The notes: generated by a model not told the origin, from the letters alone. A stretch of DNA of 64,000 nt from Caldicoprobacter oshimai DSM 21659 (GCA_000526435.1 JAGB01000002.1:930001-994000), one strand, 5' to 3'. Shown: positions 18,119 to 26,987, counted from the stretch's first letter. Made by a program: numbers and translations.

Positions 18119-18692
18119 CTCTTTTACCACCTTTTTGTCCGTAAATCCTGGCTGCAAATGATGTAACTATTGCTATTAAGTCTTCTGCTAGCTCTTTGTT
18201 TACATCTTGTTCATTTTCTTCCCCATTTAAAACTATAAGCTCTACTCCAAAGCTTTCCATGAAAAATTTAAGATATTCAAAACCAAACCTTGCCAGTCTA
18301 TCAGGATACTCTATTACAACTTTTTGAACTTCTCCTCTTTTTATTTTGTTCAGAAGCTTTAATAAACCTCTCCTGTTTTCATTTACCCCACTTGCTATTT
18401 CGGATATGACTTCATACTGCCAACCTTGCAAATTGGCATATTCTTCTAGCCTTCTAATCTGATTTCCCAAGTACTCTTCCTGCTTCTTTGTAGATACTCT
18501 GGCATATAAAATTACTTTCGGTTTCGATTTCTCTTCTATCATGCCTAACAACTTCTCTATATCTTCTTTTTTGTATCTTCTTCTCCCTTTTGGTGTCCTA
18601 ATTGGAGTTATTAACCCTTCCTTTTCCCAATTTATCAATGTACTTCTGCTGATGTTGTATGTTTCTTTAACTTTTTGTATACTCAACAACAT
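18099..18692 (-). CDS. tnpA: IS607-family serine recombinase (transposase TnpA)
   Basis: 197 residues. A MerR-like helix-turn-helix is at 1-50 (TYNISRSTLINWEKEGLI, TPKGRRRYKKEDIE), followed by a resolvase catalytic domain with YARVSTKKQ (nucleophile Ser), the SEIASGVNENRRGL segment and the VIEYPDRLARFGFEYL motif typical of IS607 resolvases. It catalyses cut-and-paste of the element through a circular intermediate at GG cores. It overlaps the start of tnpB. The gene appears complete and could act in trans on the defective copy B. Confidence 0.92.
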   Translation of the reverse strand: MLLSIQKVKETYNISRSTLINWEKEGLITPIRTPKGRRRYKKEDIEKLLGMIEEKSKPKVILYARVSTKKQEEYLGNQIRRLEEYANLQGWQYEVISEIASGVNENRRGLLKLLNKIKRGEVQKVVIEYPDRLARFGFEYLKFFMESFGVELIVLNGEENEQDVNKELAEDLIAIVTSFAARIYGQKGGKRDDNNTG

Positions 18693-18760
18693 CGATAATC
18701 ACCCAATTAAAATTATATCATTTTGTATTGTTGTTTTCAACTGTTGTTACCTCCTCTTTA

Positions 18761-19048
18761 TCAATTCTCTTTTTCAATAAATTTGATCTCTCCCTTTTTA
18801 ACCCACCCAAAGCGCTCTCTGGCTGCCTTTTCGATATACTCTTCCGATTTCGTATACTCAACCTGACGCTCCAGCTCAGCGTTGTACTCCTCAACCTGCT
18901 GGATTTGCTGCCTCAAGTGCTCCATCTGCGCATGCTGCTCCCGTATCTTCAATTCTTGCTGAATAAAAGTAAAAATGAAATACCCGGCCACCAGCAATGC
19001 AATCATCAGTTTCGCTCTGGGCTTTAGCACATACCTGCGCCTTGCCAT
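18761..19048 (-). CDS. divIC: Septum formation initiator family protein, DivIC/FtsB-like
   Basis: 95 residues. A basic N-terminus is followed by one membrane segment (LMIALLVAGYFIFTFI, about 14-29) and a coiled coil (about 30-65), then the conserved EEYIEKAARERFGWVKKGEI motif of the family. It forms part of the DivIB-DivIC-FtsL divisome complex. AAGAAGGTGATTGC precedes the ATG. It follows yabQ, as in B. subtilis. Its stop codon is 6 bp from the left end of the IS607 element, so downstream read-through into yabR is now interrupted. Confidence 0.92.
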   Translation of the reverse strand: MARRRYVLKPRAKLMIALLVAGYFIFTFIQQELKIREQHAQMEHLRQQIQQVEEYNAELERQVEYTKSEEYIEKAARERFGWVKKGEIKFIEKEN

Positions 19049-19158
19049 GCAATCACCTTCTTAAGACAAAGACTATCCTCTCTACTCATAAGCCAAACAC
19101 AAAAACAAGCTTGGCCTTTTATATTTTTATTCGACACCCAATATAAAACTCCTCTTTT

Positions 19159-19566
19159 TCATGCCTTGATTTTGCCGTTAATTTTATTAAAAAAATTAAG
19201 CAACGCACGGAAAGGCCAGGACACAAATTTGATAACACCCTTTAATCCCTTTTCTATTGTCCTGTACATGAGGCTTAACGCCTTTATCACCCACGCACTA
19301 ATGGTCAATAAATACAGGCTCCACCCCATTGCTAGTCCAATAAAATTGTAAAACCTCACTTCACCATCGTTGGCATACAAAAGCGCCACAAAGACGATCC
19401 CCGCTACAATGAGCCAAAAAAGCAGGTCCATTACGCCCACAACCCACGGCCTGGGTTTAAATATCCTGCGGATTACCCTGCTAAAATCATAAATGAAGCC
19501 GACGATCATTCCCGTATAAACTGTGGCCAGAAAGACATATGCCTGATTGACTGTCGACATAAGCAT
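19159..19566 (-). CDS. yabQ: Spore cortex biosynthesis protein YabQ
   Basis: About 135 residues with four hydrophobic segments (AYVFLATVYTGMIVGFIYDF, VMDLLFWLIVAGIVFVALLY, FIGLAMGWSLYLLTISAWVI) and the FIYDFSRVIRRI motif of the family. In B. subtilis it is a mother-cell membrane protein needed for the spore cortex. It lies 18 bp after yabP and before divIC. The ATG at 19566 is preferred with AAAGGG upstream; an ATG two codons later is possible. Confidence 0.9.
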   Translation of the reverse strand: MLMSTVNQAYVFLATVYTGMIVGFIYDFSRVIRRIFKPRPWVVGVMDLLFWLIVAGIVFVALLYANDGEVRFYNFIGLAMGWSLYLLTISAWVIKALSLMYRTIEKGLKGVIKFVSWPFRALLNFFNKINGKIKA

Positions 19567-19584
19567 ACAATTATGCACCCTTTT

Positions 19585-19887
19585 TTACCTGAATAATCTG
19601 CTGAAAAAGCCAGAACCTTTTCCACCCAACCCGTCGTGATCGCTGTACTGCAAGGCTATGATTTCCCCTTCAACTATGAGCTGCCCTTCCTCTAAGTTCA
19701 ACTTGTTTATATGAAGGTCTTGACCGTGAAGAGTAATATAGCCCATATCGGTCACCAGGACCACCGTTGCCTCGTCAAAGCTATCCACATCAATTACCCC
19801 TGTTATAGTCACCTTTTCGCGGTTCTCCATGAGCACGCTGTGGCTTCTGCTCCGTACAGCTTTTTTATCATCCATCTCTCTAATCAT
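19585..19887 (-). CDS. yabP: Sporulation protein YabP
   Basis: 100 residues with the YabP/YqfC core VTITGVIDVDSFDEATVVLV and the following MGYITLHGQDLHINKLNLEE. YabP is a sporulation protein made under sigma-E control in B. subtilis, and its partner yabQ follows directly. AGGGGGGAATGGG precedes the ATG at 19887. Confidence 0.92.
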   Translation of the reverse strand: MIREMDDKKAVRSRSHSVLMENREKVTITGVIDVDSFDEATVVLVTDMGYITLHGQDLHINKLNLEEGQLIVEGEIIALQYSDHDGLGGKGSGFFSRLFR

Positions 19888-19954
19888 CCCATTCCCCCCT
19901 GATACAATGCCCTTATTTGATTATATGCTCCCCCCTTTCATGGTATGCATACAA

Positions 19955-19979
19955 AAGCCCGGCATATAAAGCCGGGCTT
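19955..19979 (-). terminator. Intrinsic terminator of the SpoIID-like gene
   Basis: AAGCCCGGC (19955-19963) pairs with GCCGGGCTT (19971-19979); on the minus strand TTTT follows. It separates the SpoIID-like gene from yabP. Confidence 0.8.
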
Positions 19980-19988
19980 AACGCGATT

Positions 19989-20990
19989 TCAAGGCCATAG
20001 CTTTATAATTTGGACTCCTTTGAAGTAATACTTAATGATGTCCTCAGCTTTTTTCCCCTGTTTGGCCATGTTGTAAGCGCCCCACTGGGACATGCCCACG
20101 CCATGGCCATAGCCCCTGCCCTTGAATATTACGCGGTCACCCTCCAGCCGTACCTCATCCAGCAGCGTCGATTTCATCCTGGTGCTGCCCAATGCAATGC
20201 GAAGGTCGGGCGCCGAAACCGGTATTGAGTCCAACATGATTTCCATGGCACGGCCCGACGGTCCTCTCTTGCCTATCTTGATACTGGAAAAATCATCTAT
20301 TTGTTTGCCCGTCTGCTGAACAGCCCGTATGACCTCTTGCTTTGAAAATTCAGCAACCCAATTCCTTTCATCAGGTGGGATAAGCGAAGAATCATCTGGA
20401 GAGTCAACGGTTTGTATATAAGGGGGGTTGCCCTCCTTATAGGCCAGGCCCTCTACCGCCGTTGCCGTCTTGCCTCCAGCATTGGAATGAAACCAGGCAT
20501 TCACATAATCCCCGTCATATACGATCACCTGGCCTCTGGTCTCGTTTACCGCCTTCCTTATTCTGTCGTTGACGGCTTCCATGTTCCATGCCTGGGCTTC
20601 TTCAATGTCGGTTGAAATGTGGGCATTAGCGTATTTAGATTGGCCCTTGTCCTTTATAAATTTAAGCACAAAGGTCCTGGCAATAATGGCCTGGGCCTTG
20701 ATAGCTTCCATTGGCCAATCGTTCTTTATTTCACCTCCTACGACCCCGGCTACGTACTCTTCAAACGGCATCTCCTGTACCCTACCCTCTTCCTTTATAT
20801 ATACCTTAAGGCGTGGCTCCTGCCCGTTCGGGCTTCCCAAAGCTTCTGGGATGGCTGGCTTTTTGGCAGGTTGCTCGGGAGCTGGAGCTGGTGGCTCAGT
20901 CCTCCTCACCCTTGCACACCCTGATACGATTAAGACAAATACCACATGGATAATCAAAAACCTGCCCCATTTCGATTTTATTGCGTTCAT
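19989..20990 (-). CDS. SpoIID/LytB domain lipoprotein
   Basis: 333 residues. A signal peptide ends in the lipobox VSGC (Cys25), followed by a proline-rich linker to about residue 55. The SpoIID domain then runs to the end: MPFEEYVAGVVGGEI, PMEAIKAQAIIARTF with the likely catalytic Glu, WFHSNAGGKTA and YGHGVGMSQWGAYNMA. The family comprises lytic transglycosylases acting on denuded peptidoglycan. It is a second paralogue besides the spoIID at 42841-43875 and lies in the yab sporulation cluster, so a cortex or engulfment role is plausible but inferred. The lipobox, absent from the other paralogue, predicts anchoring to the outer face of the membrane. Confidence 0.88.
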   Translation of the reverse strand: MNAIKSKWGRFLIIHVVFVLIVSGCARVRRTEPPAPAPEQPAKKPAIPEALGSPNGQEPRLKVYIKEEGRVQEMPFEEYVAGVVGGEIKNDWPMEAIKAQAIIARTFVLKFIKDKGQSKYANAHISTDIEEAQAWNMEAVNDRIRKAVNETRGQVIVYDGDYVNAWFHSNAGGKTATAVEGLAYKEGNPPYIQTVDSPDDSSLIPPDERNWVAEFSKQEVIRAVQQTGKQIDDFSSIKIGKRGPSGRAMEIMLDSIPVSAPDLRIALGSTRMKSTLLDEVRLEGDRVIFKGRGYGHGVGMSQWGAYNMAKQGKKAEDIIKYYFKGVQIIKLWP

Positions 20991-21092
20991 CCCTATACCT
21001 CCTGTAACCTTTGACTCTACTTCATCGTCTTAAGGTTTCAATGTATAGTATTTGCTTAAATCCAGGAGGTAATACGACAAAATTAACAGAAA

Positions 21093-21332
21093 TTACAGCT
21101 CCCTGTACATCTTTGAGGCTTCCCCTTTGGCGACATGTTCAGATATCGATAACACCTCAAAACGCCGTATATGCTCACCAAACTGTATCTCTATTATATC
21201 GCCCACCTTTATCTCTGTGCTGGGCTTGGCCACCTTGCCGTTTATGAGCACCCTTCCTTGGCTGCATGCCTCATTGGCCACCGTCCTTCTCTTTATAATC
21301 CTGGACACCTTTAAGAACTTGTCTATTCGCAC
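21093..21332 (-). CDS. rqcP: S4-domain RNA-binding protein RqcP (YabO)
   Basis: 79 residues: an S4 domain, RIDKFLKVSRIIKRRTVANE then GRVLINGKVAKPSTEIKVGD. This is the YabO/RqcP family, which works with RqcH in adding alanine tails to nascent chains on stalled 50S subunits. The GTG at 21332 is chosen because GGAGGGGG lies 7 nt upstream and homologues start MRIDKFL; the 19-residue extension to 21389 has no support. It lies between hup and the yab genes, as in B. subtilis mazG(yabN)-yabO-yabP. Confidence 0.92.
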   Translation of the reverse strand: MRIDKFLKVSRIIKRRTVANEACSQGRVLINGKVAKPSTEIKVGDIIEIQFGEHIRRFEVLSISEHVAKGEASKMYREL

Positions 21333-21514
21333 GCCTTTACCCCCTCCAAAATAAGAGCAAATTTCAAAACCAGTATACAATTCTTCCAATGCCTTTTCAA
21401 TGGAATTTTATAACCCCATGTGCAAAAGTCCAACTCTCATGAGGAGCATACTCCTAATCTGTCGTCTTTTATAAGGCAGAGCCATAGACAGCAGAGCAAA
21501 AGCCCAAAAATTAT

Positions 21515-21541
21515 AAAAACCGGGTGATAATCCCGGTTTTT
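21515..21541 (-). terminator. Intrinsic terminator of hup
   Basis: AAAAACCGGG (21515-21524) and CCCGGTTTTT (21532-21541) form a stem with a 7-nt loop; starts 18 bp after the hup stop. Confidence 0.85.
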
Positions 21542-21559
21542 ATAATTTGAGTTTTTAAC

Positions 21560-21832
21560 TTATTGAACAGCGTCCTTCAATGCCTTGCCAGCCTTGAACA
21601 CAGGGGCCTTCGAGGCGGGAATGATGATCTCCTCTTTGGTTTGAGGATTTCTCCCCTTCCTCTCTGCCCTTTCGCGAACTTCAAAGGTACCAAAACCAAC
21701 TAGCTGCACCTTCTCATTCCTAGCCAATGCCTCAGTGATCACTGAAATCAAGGCATTAATAGCGCTTTCAGCTTCTTTTTTTGTCAACTCACTTCTCTCT
21801 GCTACAGCAGCAATCAACTCAGCTTTATTCAT
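21560..21832 (-). CDS. hup: HU family DNA-binding protein
   Basis: 90 residues: [20 protein letters not shown], the central [20 protein letters not shown] and the minor-groove arm [13 protein letters not shown], all typical of HU. It bends and compacts DNA as a homodimer. A strong AAGGAGGG lies upstream. The gene has its own promoter and terminator inside the mazG-rqcP interval. Confidence 0.97.
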   Translation of the reverse strand: MNKAELIAAVAERSELTKKEAESAINALISVITEALARNEKVQLVGFGTFEVRERAERKGRNPQTKEEIIIPASKAPVFKAGKALKDAVQ

Positions 21833-21857
21833 ATACGCACCCTCCTTGAAATAAATT

Positions 21858-21885
21858 CTTATAGCATATTCGCTATTTTTTTCAA
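21858..21885 (-). promoter_or_regulatory. Candidate promoter of hup
   Basis: Minus strand -35 TTGAAA (21885-21880), 16-bp spacer, -10 TATAAG (21863-21858), about 25 bp before the start codon. The spacer and -10 include a small inverted repeat ATAGC/GCTAT. Confidence 0.5.
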
Positions 21886-21986
21886 ATTCCTCCTTGTTGC
21901 CAAATAATTTTTGAAATTTTTACATATTTTTCGCCTGGTTTTTTCTAGAGGAATCTCGGTAATATCATTACCATATTTTTCTTAAA

Positions 21987-23456
21987 TTATACATGCTTTT
22001 TAGTTAAAAATAGCTTCTTTGCTTGGTTCCACAGCTCATCCATCTCTTCCAGGGTCATCTCATGCAAAGGACGGTTGGCATTCTTTTCTATGTATTCAAA
22101 GCGGGCTATAAACTTCTCGATGGTGTCTTTCAATGCCAGTTCTGGATCCACTTTTAAAAACCTTGCGACATTGACTGCCGCAAATAGCAAATCTCCTATT
22201 TCCTCACGTATTTTTTGTTGGTCACTTCCACTGCATACCTCTTTTAACTCTGCCAGTTCCTCCTCCAGCTTTTGCATAGCACCCTCCACGCTCTCCCAAT
22301 CAAAACCCACCAGAGCCGCTTTTTCCTGCACTTTATAGCTCCTTATAAGAGCGGGAAGGATGCTGGGTATATCGCGCAAAACCTGGGTATGAGTAGCAAA
22401 GCCTTTCTCATGCCTTTTCATGTCCTCCCAGTTGGCCACCACCTGCTGTGCATTCTCGGCCACAATATCTCCAAATATATGAGTATGCCGGTGTATCATC
22501 TTTTGACATATCCTTGTAATCACATCGAATATATCAAATGCTCCTCGCTCTCTTGCTATCTGGCTGTGGAACACCACCTGCAGCAGGACATCGCCCAGCT
22601 CTTCTAACAGCTTGTCCTCATCCTGCTTATCGATGCTCTCTATCACCTCATAAGCCTCTTCTATGAGATAGCGTTTAAGGGTTTCGTGCGTCTGTTCCTT
22701 GTCCCATGGGCACCCTTGAGGCGAACGAAGAATTTCCATAATTTGCTTTAGGTGATTCATATCAAAGGACTCCAGCCGCTCGAACTTAACGGGCGGAAGA
22801 TACATGCAGGTGGTGTGGTCATAGCGCCGTTGTCGATCCAACTGATAGAGGGGCACAGCCTTGTACTCCAGCCTATTATCCTGGGTTTGCCAGCTTACAA
22901 ACACCTCCAGGTCATGAGGATAAAAGCGCAGCAACAATAACTTCACATCTGAGGCTATTAAAGCGTCATACATATTGATAACCACCGTTGCCAGGCGCAC
23001 ATTTATCAAATCCTCGGTCATTTCGGGAGCGCTCAATATCTTTAGCCCCTCTATACCGGCCTTCTGAACCAGGGCGAGCAGCGCATCGGCACTGCTTACA
23101 CCAGGTATAATATCGATATCATACATTTCCCTGTCAAGCCGTCTTAAAAGCTCAAACGTAAGCCTCTCGCCTATAAGGGGATGGCCCGGCACCCCCACCA
23201 CCACTTGACCACTTTGCGCCATGTCCATGACCCGTTTTACCATAGCTTCATAAACATGGTCGAAATCTTCACCGTCCTGGTAAATATCATCCATGGAGGT
23301 ATACTCTATTCCCTGTGCCTTCAAGAAGGGAACAATCCCATGCATCTCAGTCCGTAAAACCACGTTGGGTGCCTGGCGCAAAGCCTTTAACGCCCCTACA
23401 GTAAGGCCGTCCTCGCTGCCCGGCCCTAATCCCACAACCGTAACCTTATGTTTCAT
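21987..23456 (-). CDS. mazG: Nucleoside triphosphate pyrophosphohydrolase MazG with tetrapyrrole methylase-like N-terminus (YabN)
   Basis: 489 residues in two parts. The N-terminal 230 residues form a tetrapyrrole (SAM-dependent) methylase-like domain, KVTVVGLGPGSEDGLTVGAL and VGVPGHPLIGERLTFELL. The C-terminal half is MazG: LRSPQGCPWDKEQTHETLKR, EEAYEVIESIDKQDEDKLLE with EExxE, LGDVLLQVVFHSQIA, and a second MazG repeat with IREEIGDLLFAAVNVARFL. It hydrolyses aberrant dNTP/NTP; the methylase domain's role is unknown. The ATG at 23456 is preferred over 23519 because GGAGGG lies 9 nt upstream and homologues start there. Confidence 0.95.
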   Translation of the reverse strand: MKHKVTVVGLGPGSEDGLTVGALKALRQAPNVVLRTEMHGIVPFLKAQGIEYTSMDDIYQDGEDFDHVYEAMVKRVMDMAQSGQVVVGVPGHPLIGERLTFELLRRLDREMYDIDIIPGVSSADALLALVQKAGIEGLKILSAPEMTEDLINVRLATVVINMYDALIASDVKLLLLRFYPHDLEVFVSWQTQDNRLEYKAVPLYQLDRQRRYDHTTCMYLPPVKFERLESFDMNHLKQIMEILRSPQGCPWDKEQTHETLKRYLIEEAYEVIESIDKQDEDKLLEELGDVLLQVVFHSQIARERGAFDIFDVITRICQKMIHRHTHIFGDIVAENAQQVVANWEDMKRHEKGFATHTQVLRDIPSILPALIRSYKVQEKAALVGFDWESVEGAMQKLEEELAELKEVCSGSDQQKIREEIGDLLFAAVNVARFLKVDPELALKDTIEKFIARFEYIEKNANRPLHEMTLEEMDELWNQAKKLFLTKKHV

Positions 23457-23555
23457 TTTCTCAGGCCCTCCTGCATAAAACGCACTATATATAATACATC
23501 GTACCACGGCGTTGTGCAACTAAATATTGCATTTTTTAAAGAGCCAGCATCAATA

Positions 23556-24998
23556 TCAATCCACACCCTTTACCACCGCTAGCGGCACCAGCCGCGCAAC
23601 AGGTATCGTAGCGCCCCGCTTAACCAGCACGGACACCACTTCTTCCACATCTTTATATGCCAAGGGGGATTCGTCCACGATGTCCTTATATGACCCAGCA
23701 TTATATATAACATCCCCCATGGCCTTTTCAAACTCCTGCTTGGTAATCGACTTTGCCTTGGTTCTCGACAGCCTGCGCCCGGCTCCGTGGTTCACTGAAA
23801 AGAAGCTTTCTGCCAGCTCATCCGTTCCAACAACAACATAAGATCCAGTACCCATGCTCCCGGGGATCAAAGCAGGATGCCCCGTTTGCATATAGCTGGT
23901 CGGGTTTTGATTGTGTCCTGCAGGCAAAGCCCTTGTGGCACCTTTCCTGTGCACCAGAAGGTCCCTGCCGCCATGCCGTTCCCACTTTGCAATATTGTGT
24001 GCAACGTCGTAGACCAGCTTAAAGCCCATGGACTCGGCCGGCTTCTTCAAAACATCTTCAAAGGCCTTAACCACATCGTACATTATGATCTGCCTGTTTG
24101 AAAAGGCAAAATTGACGGCAGCCGCCATAGCCCTATAGTAACTCTTTCCTTCTTTGGAATCAATGGGCGCCGCAGCAAGGCCCTTCTCCGGCACATCAAT
24201 CCCATATTTTTTAGCTGCTTCCCATAAAATCTTGGTATAATCGGTGGCGATCTGATGCCCAAACCCGCGGCTCCCCGTATGGATCATGACAGCTATTTGG
24301 CCCTCAAACAAGCCAAATGCCTCTGCCAATTTTTTATCCAAAATGCGGTCCACCCGCTGAATCTCTATGAAATGGTTCCCACCGCCTAGTGTACCTAGCT
24401 GCTCCTCTCCTCTTTCCTGAGCCTCTTTGGACACAGCAGAAATATCGGCACCTGCCAGCCTTCCGCCCTCCTCGATATAGTCCAACTCTTCACGGCTCCC
24501 AAACCCGGCCCGGATTACCGCTTCAACCCCATTGTGCACCACATCATCGAAAATCCGGCGGGTAATGCCCTTGTGCTTTCCCTTTTTACCTATACCCGTT
24601 GGAACGTAATGTTCGATTCTCTCTATCAGCTTGTACAAAATTTCTTTGCTCAAATCACGGGCCTCAAGGTCAGTCCTTAAAAGCCTTACGCCACAGTTGA
24701 TGTCATACCCTACAGCGCCTGCAGAAATGACCCCATGCTTGTCTATAGCCATGACTCCTCCGATGGGCAGCCCAAACCCCTCGTGAATATCGGGCATTCC
24801 TATCACCGGTTCCACCACGCCAGGCAGCGTAGCGGCATTGACAAGCTGCCTTAACGACTGGTCTTCATACAGCAGGCTTTTCAAGGCATCATTCACATAC
24901 ACCACAGCATCGACTCTCATCTTCCCCAATTTGGGTATGCGCCATTTGTTGACCCCTTCCCTCACCAGATTATACCCCTGTATTATCTCGGTGTCCAT
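23556..24998 (-). CDS. rtcB: RNA-splicing ligase RtcB
   Basis: 480 residues, full length. All metal and GMP-binding motifs are visible: PVIGMPDIHEGFGLPIGGV, VGYDINCGVRLLRTDL (metal Cys), GTLGGGNHFIEIQ, IHTGSRGFGHQ, VYDVAHNIAKWE, HRKGATRALP and FFSVNHGAGRRLSR (guanylylated His). It joins 3'-phosphate or 2',3'-cyclic phosphate RNA ends to 5'-OH ends using GTP and Mn2+. No archease, RtcA or RtcR regulator is nearby. It is inserted between mazG and spoVB, which are adjacent or nearly so in B. subtilis. Confidence 0.97.
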   Translation of the reverse strand: MDTEIIQGYNLVREGVNKWRIPKLGKMRVDAVVYVNDALKSLLYEDQSLRQLVNAATLPGVVEPVIGMPDIHEGFGLPIGGVMAIDKHGVISAGAVGYDINCGVRLLRTDLEARDLSKEILYKLIERIEHYVPTGIGKKGKHKGITRRIFDDVVHNGVEAVIRAGFGSREELDYIEEGGRLAGADISAVSKEAQERGEEQLGTLGGGNHFIEIQRVDRILDKKLAEAFGLFEGQIAVMIHTGSRGFGHQIATDYTKILWEAAKKYGIDVPEKGLAAAPIDSKEGKSYYRAMAAAVNFAFSNRQIIMYDVVKAFEDVLKKPAESMGFKLVYDVAHNIAKWERHGGRDLLVHRKGATRALPAGHNQNPTSYMQTGHPALIPGSMGTGSYVVVGTDELAESFFSVNHGAGRRLSRTKAKSITKQEFEKAMGDVIYNAGSYKDIVDESPLAYKDVEEVVSVLVKRGATIPVARLVPLAVVKGVD

Positions 24999-25164
24999 GT
25001 CATCACCATCCGCTTTTTCCCCTTGTAACCTGTCACAAAATCAAACTTCCATCTATATGATAATAAGACTACCTGAACATTTTGAAGCGGTTTTTCACGC
25101 AAATTTTTAATTTTATAGATAAATTGGTTCCAGCCAGTACAGAGATAATAGGGATATAAGCCTT

Positions 25165-26811
25165 TTACCGGAATATCCTGAGCTGATATAGCATCTTTTC
25201 TAGCTTATCCCCGCCCGGCAAAAATCTGAAGTCGTTTTCCCTTATGGTACCCATAAACAGAAGCGCTAGGCCGTACATCAGCACGCCTACAAGAATGGAC
25301 AGCATAGTAGCCACGGTCAACCCCGCGGCCTCCTCAAGCACTTTATACAGGACAGAAACCGCGGTTGCCATGATGCCCACAGCCACAATGGGCTTTGCGA
25401 CAAAATCGGTAAAAGGTATAAAAACCTGAGTATACCTTATCACAGCAGAAAAATCCAGCAGCGAAGCAATAGCATAGCATACAACGGTGCCCACAGCCGC
25501 TCCCAGGACATTTATCTGTGGTATCCCAACCAAGGTATACGTGGTCACCACTTTAAACAGCGCCCCTACAGCAAGGTTTTTAACCGGCACAGCCGCCCGG
25601 TTAACGCCCTGCAGGATCCCCGTCAAACTCTGGATGAGAGTGAGAAACACCACGCCAAATGATAATATGCTTAAAAGGTCGCCGGCCAAAACCGCCTGGC
25701 TATCGTCCAAAGCCCTATAAAGAAGCCGAATGATCGGATGGGATAAGACCGACATCCCCACACCTGCTGGTAAACCCACCAGCAGAGTTAAGCGTATGGC
25801 CACTGCGGCCTTGTGCGCCACCGCCTTTTGATCGCCCAGGGCACAGGACTCCGAAATCGAAGGCACTATGCTCATGGCCAAAGCCACCGTCAAGATAGTA
25901 GGGAAATTGATGAGTGGGTTTGCGTACGCTGTCAGCAGTCCATACAGGCTGGTAGCCTCCTCTACCGTATATGAAGCCGCCGTCCCGGCTCCTCCTATGC
26001 TCATAAGGCGGTTTACCACAATCATACCGTCTATTAAGCCCACCAGCGGCATAAGAGAGGCCCCTATGGTTACCGGTACAGCAATGTTTGCCAATTTCCT
26101 TATTATCTCGCGCACCGGCTCACTATAGCGAGCCCCAAGATTTTTCTTTGCAGCTTTTCTCTTTATACCTTCTCCCAAATCCACCTTTTTTCGCTTATAT
26201 ATACCCAACAGCAAAATCAAAGCCGCTATCTCGCTCAAGGTAACTCCCAGGACAGCGCCTGCCGCGCCAAATTCGATCCCCCTACCTACAAAAAGCCACG
26301 CCAGCAACAAGCCCATAAACAACTTGACGCTTTGCTCCACAATCTGAGACAGGGCAGTAGGACTCATCATCTGCATCCCCTGAAAATACCCTCTAAAAGC
26401 CGAAAGCACCGACACGAAAAACAGAGCCGGAGCAATGGCCAGTATAGAATATACGGATTTTGGATTACCCAAAGCGCTGGATATCATACCGCTGAAGGCA
26501 ACCAACAGGGTGGATGTAAACATGCCAAGGCACGCCAAAATCGTTAAAGAAACTCTGAACACTCTGTAAGCTCCAGCATAATCGCCATACGCCATCCTTT
26601 CGGAAACCATCTTGGATATGGCCACAGGCAATCCCGCCGATGATATGACCAAGAGGAAAGAATATATGGGATAGGCCATCTGATAGAGGCCCATGCCTTC
26701 GGCACCGATTATATATGTAAGGGGTATACGGAATACTGCTCCCAGCACTTTGGCCAACAGCCCAGCAAAAGCCAGCACAGCTGCCCCTTCCACAAAAGAT
26801 CTCTTTTTCAC
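25165..26811 (-). CDS. spoVB: Stage V sporulation protein B-like polysaccharide/lipid flippase
   Basis: 548 residues with about 14 membrane helices, MOP/MATE superfamily (polysaccharide biosynthesis family). It starts KKRSFVEGAAVLAFAGLLAK and contains GLLAKVLGAVFRIPLTYIIG and EGMGLYQMAYPIYSFLLVIS, typical of SpoVB/YabM. The family includes lipid II flippase candidates; SpoVB is needed for spore cortex synthesis. The GTG at 26811 is chosen because GAGGAGG lies 7 nt upstream. Both spoVB and yabM-like proteins share this position near spoVT and mazG, so the exact paralogue is uncertain. Confidence 0.88.
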   Translation of the reverse strand: MKKRSFVEGAAVLAFAGLLAKVLGAVFRIPLTYIIGAEGMGLYQMAYPIYSFLLVISSAGLPVAISKMVSERMAYGDYAGAYRVFRVSLTILACLGMFTSTLLVAFSGMISSALGNPKSVYSILAIAPALFFVSVLSAFRGYFQGMQMMSPTALSQIVEQSVKLFMGLLLAWLFVGRGIEFGAAGAVLGVTLSEIAALILLLGIYKRKKVDLGEGIKRKAAKKNLGARYSEPVREIIRKLANIAVPVTIGASLMPLVGLIDGMIVVNRLMSIGGAGTAASYTVEEATSLYGLLTAYANPLINFPTILTVALAMSIVPSISESCALGDQKAVAHKAAVAIRLTLLVGLPAGVGMSVLSHPIIRLLYRALDDSQAVLAGDLLSILSFGVVFLTLIQSLTGILQGVNRAAVPVKNLAVGALFKVVTTYTLVGIPQINVLGAAVGTVVCYAIASLLDFSAVIRYTQVFIPFTDFVAKPIVAVGIMATAVSVLYKVLEEAAGLTVATMLSILVGVLMYGLALLFMGTIRENDFRFLPGGDKLEKMLYQLRIFR

Positions 26812-26947
26812 ATAAGATCCTCCTCGCCACACTTAATGTAACAGTTAGCATTTGAACATTATCAATTATATCAAAATTAACAGCGCTCATCATATAAATA
26901 TTTATATTATTCCCTTTTATCTTACAATACAGCAGCAAAATAAAAAA

Positions 26948-26969
26948 GGCACTGAGATTACTCAATGCC
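26948..26969 (-). terminator. Intrinsic terminator of spoVT
   Basis: GGCACTGAG (26948-26956) and CTCAATGCC (26961-26969) pair (one wobble); T-run on both sides. It follows spoVT by about 20 bp. Confidence 0.85.
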
Positions 26970-26987
26970 TTTTTTCATGTCCATTTG

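Larger units (their letters stand above)
17190..18754 (-). mobile_element. IS607-type element, copy A (recombinase intact, tnpB deleted)
   Basis: Boundaries come from comparison with the related copy at 55475-57275. On the minus strand both start GGAGGTAACAAC and both end GATGACCAGG, then diverge; the flanking GG dinucleotide is shared and there is no target duplication, as expected for IS607 serine transposition. This copy is 1565 bp, lies between divIC and yabR, and carries a complete tnpA and an internally deleted tnpB. The right end holds a near-perfect inverted repeat at 17196-17226 and a 9-bp stem at 17256-17264/17284-17292. Confidence 0.9.
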
